Assembly (NCBI RefSeq): GCF_018812025.1
Contig: NC_063045.1
Coordinates: 56,261,457-56,325,456 of the forward strand
Length of the DNA: 64,000 nucleotides
Source of the DNA: Megalobrama amblycephala
Taxonomy: Eukaryota > Chordata > Actinopteri > Cypriniformes > Xenocyprididae
Reading direction: 5' to 3'
Numbering within the stretch: the stretch's first letter is position 1; each line of letters opens with the position of its first letter. Under the pieces are notes generated by a model. That model searched no databases and had not been told where the DNA came from. It saw only the letters and a list, made by a program, of their open reading frames with translations. This document shows positions 1 through 12,100 of this stretch, piece after piece. A program made the position numbers and the translations under genes.

Positions 1-108
1 TACACTCGTTGTAGTCCCTACCAGCCGTCTGCACACTTAACAGTTAAATACATCAAATCATGTGACTAAGTTATCATGGGGGCTCATCTGGCACTGAGTT
101 GTACTGAC

Positions 109-3100
109 CTGACAGTAAAAGGACTGTGGGCTTCCATCATGATGCGTCTCTCAGACAGGATGTGGCCCTGTTGACTCGTGTCCAGGATGTGACGCTTTTT
201 CAGGACCTTCATGGCAAAAGAGCGACTGTGATCGTTCTTCAGCTGCACCTGTAAAGAGTCAATATAAACATACCTTCAAAAACTCCTGATCGTTCTTCAA
301 GTAACATCTAACTGCTGCTCTCATGAAATGAGATTAATCGTACCAGCTCTACCCGACTGAATCCACCCACCCCCAGCGTGCAGATCACACGGAAGTCGCT
401 GAGAGACATACTGGAGAAGAACGCGGCTTCTGCCTCCAACCTACGAGAAATATCAGTTGTTCTCATGACCCAGAATGCTTCTCATTTCTGATCAATGCAT
501 GTGAAGGAGCTCATCATGTGCTTACTTGGCTTTCACCTCTTCGCTCTCGTACATTTTATTGCTCATATTGTCCAGTCCACCGATTAGCTGCTTGAAAGAC
601 CTGTTAGAATTGAGTTTTATTAGTTTACTGACTGTTCTGATACTATGATTGTACAGGTTCTGATTTTGACTTATGATGGTTGCGATACTGATTATAATAG
701 TTATGATTTTATGTCATAATTTTGATTTTAAGAAATTTATTTCAAAGGTAAGGATTAAGATGGTTATGATTTTGATTGATTGTGATATTGTTTGTAATGG
801 TCATGGTTTTTAGTAAACATGATTGTTATTCTGATTGAGATATTTATTGTGATCGTTATTAAGAGAATTTTGACATTAGGATGATTTGTTTGTGTAGGTT
901 CTGATTATGATGGGTGTGATACTAATTGGGATGGTTATGATTCTAATTAAATGTAATGATAGTGATTCTGACTGAGATATTGATAATGATTGTTATTAAT
1001 TCGATTTCTTTGGATGGTTGCGATATTGTGTATTTATTTAGATGGTTATGATTTTGATGGATTGTGATTAGGGTTGCAAAATTCCGGGAATTTTCAAAGC
1101 TGGAAACTTTCCATGGGAATTAACGGGAATATATGGGAATTAACGGGAATTAATGGTAATAAACAGGGAATTTGCAAAATTACAGGTTAGCCTATGACAG
1201 GGTACTTAAATGTAGTTGAAAAGAACATCTTGCAGCATAATTTTGGTTAAAACAACCATATTTAATTAAATTTTAGTTGAATTTTTACCCTGACATTCAC
1301 ACAGCACACTACTTACTGCAGGGATATTGAGGCCACACCCCCTGCATGCACTGTGCATTCTCCCAGTCCATAACATGCACATTTGATCAAAAACACAGAA
1401 AAAAAAAGCAGTAATATTGTCAAACATAACTACAATTTAAAATAATGGTTTTCTATTTTGATATACATAAAAATGTCATTTATTTCTGTGATGCAAAGCT
1501 GAATTTTCAGCATCATTACTCCAGTCGTCAGTGTCACATGATCCTTCAGAAATCATTCTAACATGCTAATTTGATACTCTGTTATCAATGTTGGAAACAG
1601 TTGTGCTGCTTAATTCTTTTATAACCTGTGATACTTTTTTTTAGGATTCTTTGATGAATAAAAATTTAAAGAACAGCATTTATTTAAAATAGAAATCTTT
1701 TGTAACAATATACATATCGTTCAAAATTTGGGGGTCAGTCATTTTTTTCTTTCTTTTTTTGAAAGAAATTAATACTTGTATTCAGCAAGGATGTGTGAAA
1801 TTGTTAAATAAAAGTGATATTAAAGTGACATTGTTACAAAAGAATTTTATTTTGAATAAATTCTATTCTTTTTAACTTTTTATTAATAAGTGAATCCTGA
1901 AAATAGTATTACAGGTTCCAAAAAATATTCAGCAGCACAACAGTTTCCAACATTGCTAATAACTGAGTATCAAATCAGCATATTAGAATGATTTCTGAAG
2001 GATCATGTGACACTGAAATAAATAACACATAACAATTGTTGCAATTAAAATATATTTATTATACATATTTGCTAAATTAGATTAATTGAATGTGAAAAAT
2101 AAATAACTAATATTTTATGTTATGACCAAACAAAATGTTTATATTTGTTTTTATATGATACTTTTTATGTAAATATTATACATTTATATACATTTCCCAA
2201 AATTTCCAATTAATTCCCATAAATTCTCATAAATTCCCGTAAATTCCCATAAATTCCTGTTAAGTTTCCAAATTGGAATATTTCCAAAATTCCCCAGGTT
2301 AAGTTCCCATGGAAAGTTTCCGGAAATTTACCGGAAACTTTCTGTCCCTTTGCAACCCTAATTGTGATTCTGATTGAGACATTTATTGTGATAGTTATGA
2401 ATTTCATTGCTTAGGATGGTTGTGATATTGTGATATTATTTTTGATGGTTATGATTTTCACTGTGATGGCTGTGATATGGATTTAGATAGGTATGATTTT
2501 GATTGATTGTGATATTGATTGTAACGATCATGATTTTTAGTAAAATTACTGTGATTCTGATTGAGATATTGTGATAGTTATGATTTTGATACATTGGGAT
2601 AGTATGTGTAGATTCTGAATTTGACTGATTATGATGGGTCTGATACTGATTGTAATCGTTATGATTCTGATTAAATGTGATGATAGTGATTCCGACTGAG
2701 ATATTGATTGTTATGAATTTCATAGCTTGGAATGGTTGTGATATTAATTTTGATGGTTATGATTTTCATTGTGATGGTTGTGATATTAATTCTGATAGTA
2801 ATGATTTTGAGTAAATGTGATTATTTTGATTGAGATATTGATTGAATCAGTTATCATTTTGAGTAAATGTGATCATTGTGATTCTGATTGAGATATTTAT
2901 TGTGATAGATTTGATTTATTGGGATGGTTGTAATTTTGCTTCTGTAGGTTTTGCTTTTGACTGATTATGATGATTGTGATACTGATTGCGAGAGTTATGA
3001 TTTTGATTGACTGGTATTGTTATATTGGTTGTGATAGTTATGATTCTGATTGATCGGGATAGTTGTGATATTGATTGTAATAGTAATGAGTTTGTTGTTA

Positions 3101-6100
3101 AGGATTGTGATGTTATGATGTTATGCTGCTTTTGAATGGTGACTGTGATTGTTCCACAAGCTCCTCACTCTCTGTCCACAACCAGACATGTCACATCTCC
3201 AACAGCCGTTACATTCGCTGTACGCACATCTTCCCTGGGAAGAGAAGTGAAGAACGCAAAAAGTTATTCTTAAATCTTAACCACAATGGTTAAAATGAGA
3301 ATTATAACCTCAAAGTTCCTCACTGACCCTTTGAGAGCCTGCTCTCCAAACCAATCCCCTCTAGACAGTGTGGACAGGAACACTGGCTCCTCATTGGCTG
3401 ATTTCTGCTGGGTGACCCTCACCTGTGGGCCAAAACAGCCACAAAATTCATAATGAATGTTCTGTTCTACAATCCAGCAGGAAACCTCAGAAAGGCTCTT
3501 TTCTCACCTGACCCTCACTGATGATGAAGAATGTGTCTCCAGTGGCGCCCTGACGAATGATGTAGTCACCATCACTGTAGTGAGTCTAAAGAGTAAAGAG
3601 AGAGAAGGAGAACAAAACAGAACAAAAAGGTCACATGAATCGATTCAGAATGGTTTTCAGATTAATGTGCAGTGTTCATAACACCTCACCTCTTCCAGAA
3701 CATCTGCTACTTTACTCAGCACATCTTCAGCGAGAGTCTTGAAGGAGGGCACACTGACAACACAATTCAGTTCATAGTTTTACTAGTACCAATTTTAAAC
3801 ACTGTCAAAACTTTGATTTTGGTTTGAAATGTTGAGTTTGATTTGATGCTAAATTGTGTTACCTCCTCAAGAACTCCATGTAGTTTGAATGCTTGAGAAG
3901 GCCAGTTCTCATCATGATGGTTTGAAAACCCTGTCGGTCTATGGCCCATAGTTTGATATCAGTCAGGGCTGAGAGGGAAGAAGATGACAATGGTGAGCAA
4001 GGAGGAAATTATTCCTGAAAATGTGTAGTTTAATTCTAATGAAGGCTTTACATGCAAATAATACTGCTAGATTCCAAATTCCAGACCATTTAATTTCCTA
4101 AACTATTCTTTTAAATAAACTCAAAAAGTAAATAATATATAAATATTAAATAAAATGAATGATTTAAATGATTAAACTTTATTATTACTTATTTAATATA
4201 TATATATTTTAAAATAAAAATAGTAATGCATTTAATCATGGAATTTTACAATCAAGAACACTTTTAAATATTTAAAACCAGACGGATTTGCTGTGATTCT
4301 CTGCTTCATAATGCTTAGACAAGGTCAAGGACATGTGCAAATATAACTCTGGGCACAATCTCTTCACCTAAACACTTTTGTTCTGTACTTCCTCTCAACA
4401 TGACTGACAGCTGCTGCTTTGAGAGCTCTTCACATCCCACTCAATGTAATTATTCTGCTAGCCCACCCCACACAAACACTTTCACATACTGTTCATTTTC
4501 CTCTCTAAACACTAATATACTCTGCAGTCAATTTCATGTTGAATATTTGAAGAGAGGCACACCTGCAAACTCAATAAAAATTCCTAATAAATACAACACC
4601 CTCCAAAACACCCTCATTATATCCCGAAAGATTATTTGATGGCATAATTGTATGAATGAATATCCTGCTTGCTTTATTTTCTGGGTTACTGTTCTTCCAT
4701 TATGTGAATGGCTGCCCAGAATAGCTTACTACCGCACTAATTTTTACTGTATGCACTAAGTATATTGTTTAAAGTATGCAAATTATTAGTATGCACAGGT
4801 GCTTGGATGACAAAAAGTGGATTCTAAATGCAAAGTGAACATTTTTATTCATGGGATGATTACCGGATGCCACACACCAATTTAAACAATCAAAAGTGAA
4901 AAAAGTTGGTCAAAAACGTACATTTACGCACAAACTGACTGCCAACCGCAACTTTCAGACACAATTTTTATTTTTTAGCTCAACTGTCATGGAATGGAAT
5001 GCACAGGATTGTGGGATATCAAAGGCAGTGAAAGATACATCTATACTGCCTTCAAAAAACAATTGGATGAAGGTATCTCAGGAGACAGGATGTGACATGA
5101 TCATCGGAATTGGACATGCCTTGTTGTCCTCCTACCTCTGTATGCTCCCTGCTCAGCTTTCGGATGTAGCCTACAAGAGTAGGTGACAATGTAGCATACT
5201 ACTGTTTTGTGAATTCTGTTTCACAAACTATATTTTAATAAAAACAGTAGGCAGGATACAATTTATACTGTGTAATATGTAGTAAGCAGTATGCTAGCTT
5301 TTCTCAAAAAAACTCACTAAAACGACTCCATCTGGAGTGTTTTCAAAAGATTTCAACGAATGCTAATCAACTTTGCTGAAAATGAAGTAGCAACCTCCTT
5401 GGCTTAGATTTATCTTTTAGACCTTAAGAAGCTGTTGACATTTCAAAATAGACCTTCACATCATCCTATTTAACCGCTGCGTGATGCACTACAGTAACTG
5501 TCCGTTAGTGACGTCAGATGTACCTTGAAAATGGATCTAACTTCTGACCCCAAAACATTTTCACAAAAATGGCAAAAAAGAGAAAGCTCAGAAAAGACTG
5601 TTGGAGTGAGAGCAGACAATGAACGCACAGAGCTTTAAGAAATTGCACAGCTATTCATTTAGCTGACCCTGAACAGCAGACACCGTCTGTTATCTTCCTA
5701 CACAAAAGAGAGACGTGACACACTGAGGAACATTTTTTGTTTAATTTGATTCACTAATTATATAAATCCAGCTTAAATTGTACTCATTCCCATTTAAATA
5801 TGCAACATATTGAAGTATGAATATAGCATGCTGTCTGAAGTGTTCAAACGTTACAAATCAGTACATACAACCAGGGCATGACAACTTTTTTGCTCACCAG
5901 TCACTGTGGCTAGTGGTTTTCCAAAGTTACTATCCACTCAGCATTTTCACTCACCAATACTGTCATTTTGACAATATTTTGTGTGTATTTGACTGTTCAA
6001 GCACAAAAAGCAGTGAAAAAGAACTCAGTTTAGTACTGAGAGGTGGCTTTATGTGTGCGCACTTTGGGTGTGAGCATTTAATCTGCGGGATTGAGTAAAA

Positions 6101-9100
6101 TTATGCGCAATACGTGCAATCCCATGCTGAAATATTAGTGTTTACTGTAGTCAACCGAATCGGGGCCGTATCCAGCTGAGACCAAGGACCGGCGCCATGA
6201 CACAAATCCGTTAAAGGATTATTAGGCTGCATAAATTAGGTCAGCCGGAACCGGGAACACTTCCTATAACACCAGATGTACTCGTTACATCAGAAAAAGA
6301 ATGGCATCTACGCTAATATTAGTCTTTCTGTTTATCCCGAGGTTTACCGTAGTCAACCGGATCTGGGCCGTATCCAGCTGAGACCAAGGACCGGTGCCAT
6401 GACACGACCACAACGCAGCCCTGAAGTATCAGCAGAGATTGAGTCAACTAGATCATCCATTGTGAAGACATCATCAACACGACAGCCAGTGCCAAAGTTC
6501 CTCAACAGACTGTCCATACCGGCGTAATGAATATGATCCTCAACTGGACACGACCACAACGCAGCCCTGAAGTATCAGCAGAGATCGAGTCAACTGGATC
6601 ATGCACTGTGAAGGCCTCATCGACACGACAGCCAGTAGCACAGTTCCTCAACAGACCGCCCAGATCGGCGTGATGAATACAATCCTCAACCGGATGGAAC
6701 TGAAATAAATACTTTGATTGTTGCGATCCTATCAGATTTATGATAGCAACCTGATTGTAACAAAGCACTGTTCGCCAGAGGAGAACTGGCCCCCCGACTA
6801 AGCCTGGTTTCTCCCAAGGTTTTTTTTTCTCCATTTTAACAACTATCTGCCACTTGTTTGCCAACCTGATGACCTGATGTCACCTGATGGAGTTTGGGTT
6901 CCTTTCCACTGTCGCCTTTGGCTTGCTTAGTTGGGGACACTTGACATTTGATATTCAGTAGTATTCTTGACATTTATTCAACAGTGCTTTGATCTGCCTG
7001 CATTGACACTATTCTTTAAGAGCTGCTGTGCAGCCAAAATTATATACCAGTTATCAATGTAAAGCTGCTTTGACACAATCTGCATTGTAAAAAGCGCTAT
7101 ATAAATAAAGGTGACTTGACTTGACTTGACTTGAAATTCAAACCATGTAATTCCAACAATATTCACCCGGAGTGAATGAAATGAGTGAGTGAGGGAAGAG
7201 AGTAAGAAAGAGCAGCTGGTATCATGTATCTATTCAGTTGGTAGGTGTTGTATATCAAAGTTGAACATTCCTTGGGCTCGTTCACACAGAACCCGTCTTT
7301 GCATCAAAAAACGCGACAGCGCTCAGGAATGGTTTTTAAAACGCAAGGGTCTCGAGGCGCACTTTTGAGACGTGATGTAATACGGGCAATAATGAACAAA
7401 TATAACAGTTGCCACGCCAACTTGCTACTGTAAACAAAAGCTTGCAATGTTTGCCCCGCCTCCGAGTTCTTCTGATTGGTCCACTGTTTTGGGACTGACA
7501 TTGATGAGCGGTGCTGCGTGTAAAAGTTTGAATTCTTTTAACTTGACATGGCGTCATAAAAACGAGGCGCTCATGTGTGAGGTGCTGTAAAAGACGCGAG
7601 ACGTGAACATACATGTCCTTCTAGCGCGTTTACATAGAAAAAAAATGGAATAGAAAAACATGTTCTCTGTGAATGGTCCCTTCAACTCGAGGCGACCAGT
7701 AAAAAACGTGGTGCTCCCATTGAAAATAATTGGAAAAGTATGATAGCCGTTGGAAAAAACGCATTGGTGGACACATGTCCTTAGTTTATTATTTCAGATG
7801 CCTTTTTAAATGACTACAATTGAAAAATGTATTGTATTTAAAATTCAACCCGCCAAATTGGTTAGTAGGAGTGACTACTTTACACGGCACTGCTGAAATC
7901 CACCCGCATTTGGCAGGTGTTAAAGGTCCCGTTTTACGTGGTTTTTTGAAGCTTTGATTGTGTTTATAGTGTGCAATATAACATGTGTTCATGTTTCGCG
8001 TGTAAAAAAACACAGTATTTTTCACATAATTTACTTATCTGTATACCGCTGTTTCCACTGTCATAAAAACGAGCTGATGACTTCCTTGTTCTATGAAGTC
8101 CCTCCTTCAGAAATACGTAACGAGTTCTTATTGTGCCAGCGGTGATGCATGCGCTCAGTGTTATTGTAAACATGTCTTTAATTTTACCCTATCAATTTGA
8201 GCCGGAATCAGACCCGGTGATTGGACTGCGGGATGAAAATAACAGCGTTTCGACGACATGGCGACAAACACACTCTACAAACGCAACTCTTGTGTATTCC
8301 TGTGGGCGGAGGTTAGTCAAAAAACTGTTTTAGTGACGTCATTAAAGAAGGAAGTAGAGGGATGTAGTCCAAACTGGCCATTCGATGTAGGCGACTTCTG
8401 TTAAATAAAATATCTCGCTTGGCATTGAACTTTGAGCTTTAAAATTTTACAGATTTTATTTATACTCTAACAACAACATAACACACTAACTAAAGTTTGA
8501 AACATGGGATCACGAAGAACGGGACCTTTAAAGGTCCTCTAAGCGATGTCACACGTTTTTAGGCCAAAACATTTTTTGTCACATACAGCAAACATCTCCT
8601 CACTATCCGCTAGCTGCCTGTCCCCTGAACACACTGTAAAAAAACGCGGTCTCTCTAGTCGCCACAAGCTCCGAAAACGGCAATAAAAACAAACTGGTGC
8701 AGCCTGGACCACGAATCATAATAAACATGCTCCAGCCAATAACCGACAAGAATGATTTTAAATGCGCGTTCATGACTGTTTCAGGAAGCACGGATGGGAG
8801 GGGAGGAGGAGGCGGAGGGAGGGTCTAGCTAGCCTCTGTTTTGTTTGACAACACTTCGAACGTCAACAGGAAGTTACTCCGCTCAGGATCGCTTAGAGAA
8901 CCTTTAAGACAACATAATGTTTCACATTCTACCTTAAACACTATATAGTATGCAGTATATACTCCACATTATGTTGTGTGCATTGATTTGCAACATTTGA
9001 AGGTCATGAACATAGCCAATGTGTCTAAAGTTGAGAACATTTTTTAAATGAATTTTATTCTCTAAATAAAGTTACACTATGTAACTTTTTTTCTTCAAAA

Positions 9101-12100
9101 TTAACAAAAATTAAATTAGTAAATATGTCATCAATCCTTCTTCGTTTTTGTCTTACCCTGATTCACCATGGTAAGCCTATTATAAGTGTTTATATTTTAG
9201 ACCAGGCGTGATGGTTTTTGTGGTAAATTGCGTACATATGTCACTCGATCTTGTGTGCCTCGTCACATCTGTAAATAGAGAAAAGTTGCTCCGGCTACTT
9301 TGACGCATATGGGAGTGGCATAGTTTAGTGGTCACATGAGTGAGAAAGGCTGACACGGAGCAGCTAAATCTCCAACCTCCGTGGACACGGAATCACCCTT
9401 TTTAAAAAACAGCGAATAGAGGAGAGTCTGCTGGGAAAAAGAGAACATGACTGAGCTCGTAATAAAACAAGAATCAACATTGGCTTTTCAGAGATGGTGA
9501 GAACCAACCGAGGGATTTAAAATGTTGTAAATGTTGTAATGGCATTTTTATTATTCAACAGGTGAGTAAGGTATTTTACTGAACAGATAAATTGCCATAT
9601 GTAGCTCTCTAACAGAGTTCATTCATATTGTTAAGGGTCATATTCATCTGCACAGTCACGCAGAGCCGAAGCACAACCAAAACAATGTTCTTCCAAAAAT
9701 GCATGCAGTTTTGTTTTTTAACCACTACAGGTCCAAAAGTTACATAGTGTACCTTTAAATAAAACCAGCTTACTAATTCTTGGGCTGCATAGAGAAATAA
9801 ATCAAATTTGCAGCACTTTTTTTTGTTCAAATCCAGCAAATCTGGTCAGGGTTCACAGGTGAGATTGTTACAGAAAGATCTCTGCATGAACAGGGACAGC
9901 CAAAGGCCTGATTTTAATTGCATTTTTATTATTGCGATTAAACAGACACTACCTGAGTCAACTCATTTCACCCCAATCCATCACACTAAATCGTTGTGTC
10001 ATAAAAAGGGCAAAGGATGAGGGTATATTAGAAAAACCATATGGCCAAACATCCCAGCAATTACACACCGACAATTCCTCCATGCTCACTCTGCAGGAGA
10101 GAGACATTTATAGGGCTGAACTCAATCTAAGCCATGGCACATTGTCTATAGCCCACAGCCCTGACAGATGAACAGGAATTCAGACTCAACACTACAAACT
10201 TTGGATTTGTGATCTTATAAGTTCAGACATATATATTTTGTGTTCAGCAGAATTAGAGAGACAAAGAAAGAGTGTCTATGTGTCCCAATGACTAAATTTA
10301 TTATATGCATAGGCATCCAGCATTTTGTCCTTTTTTGTCAATATTTCTTATTTACTCCATTTGTGCTATTTTTAGTTCCTGTATTAGTTTTTTTTTTTGT
10401 TCTTTATATATTTTAATTATTGTGTTACATCCTTTTTCCTATTTAATTTAATTATTTCGTTGTTTATCAATAATACATATTTGATCCATTTGCTCTATTG
10501 TTCTTTGACTATGTATTATATTTGTTATCTTAGATTACTATAATATTTCTATATATTAATTATTTTATGATTGTATGACATATACTGTTTCTTTTTGGTA
10601 AACTGGCTGATTGTTACTTTCTCTGATATTTAATTTATTTAATTTAATTTAATTTAATTTAATTTTTTTTTTTTTTATTAATTTGTTTTAATTAATAATT
10701 TTGTTTTTTATTAATAATATTTATTTAACTATATTGTTATTTTACTATATATTACATTTATTATCTTATATTACAATTAACATTTCTATATTTTAATTAT
10801 TGTATGATTGTATGATACATGCTGTTACAATTTAATTAAATTCATTTTATTTTATTTTATTTAAATGTTTTTGTTAATTATTCTTTTTTACTTCATTTGC
10901 TCTGTTGTTATTGTACTCTGTTACTTTTTATTATTTTATATTGCTTTTATTTATATTATATATATATTTTTTTTAAACTTTTTTTATTATATGTAGGCAA
11001 ACTGCAAACATGTTAGCAGTATAAATGTAGTTAGCTAATAAAGCAAACCAAATTAAAACTCCAAATTAAAAATTAAAACTGAATCAAAAGAAACATGTGT
11101 AAGAAATAGGAAACATAAACATTCAGTGTCCTTCAGTACCCGGTGCAACAAACATTTTGTTCTGAAATACAGAGACGGAGTGAATCTCACCCGTGACGGT
11201 GGCCGTGCGTGTGCAGTTATAGAGTATCGCGAGCTCGCCGAAAACCTTTCCCGGCTCAATGGTGCACAGCTTCTGTCCTCCCTTGGTAACCTCCACCAAC
11301 CCCTCTGCACAAAACACACACAAACAAACCCAGCAACCTTGAGTCTGTGAATGAGATTCAGAACCATTAAGACTTTGATATAGCAAGGATGCATTCAATT
11401 GATGAAAAGAATTTCTATTTCAAATAAATGCTGTTCTTTTGAACTTTCTATTCATCAAAGAATCCAGAAAAATGTATCATGGTTTCCACAAAAATATTAT
11501 GCAACATAACTGCTTTCAACATTGATAATGCTTGTTTCTTGAGCAGCAAATCAGAATATTAAGATGATTTCTGAAGGATCATGTGACACTGAAGACTGGA
11601 GTAATGAGCATCAAAGGAATAAATTACATTTTAAAATATATTCAGAAATTGTAATAATATTACTGTATTTTTGATCAAATTAATGCAGTTTTGGTGAGCA
11701 TAAGAGACTTCTTTCAAAACCCAAAACTTTTGAATGATTGTGAAAGAACTGCAATTCTTCACATTCTCCTTTGGTGTTCCAAAGAAAAGGTTGTGGAAAT
11801 GATCACAGATGTTTTTTTTTTATTTTGTTTTTGTCTGAACTATTCCATTAACAGTCAGTGCAGAGCCATGAAATAATAGGACACATCATGTGAAGTGTTT
11901 TCTTTGCACAGAGGATCGCTGTCACAAACACATGACGAACAGGCAGCAAATTCAACTGCCCACTTCACAGAGGCAAGCATAAAAACAAAAACACTTAGTG
12001 TTTTTAGCACAGTTTTACATGTACTGTTTCTCAAAATGCACATACAGTAATTTCTTAATGCAAATATAGTAGATTTGAGGCAGATGATCCTCACCTTCCA

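Larger units (their letters stand above)
600..3115. repeat. degenerate tandem array rich in ATTGTGAT / GGTTATGATTTTGAT
   Basis: Within an intron of the kinase gene, about 1.2 kb of sequence on either side of a transposon consists of short variants such as TGATTGTGATATTGAT and GATGGTTATGATTTTG. They are strand-asymmetric (G/T-rich on plus) and have no fixed long period. The array is interrupted by the hAT-like element at 1069-2360. No coding potential is evident. Confidence 0.75.

Noticed and set aside
600..3115. CRISPR-like array
   Set aside because: Repeats are degenerate with no regular spacers, and the window is a vertebrate nuclear genome.
6276..6864. Frames with repeated peptide GLRCGRV and [10 protein letters not shown]
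   Set aside because: Fall in duplicated LINE 3' UTR sequence, non-coding in the parent element.
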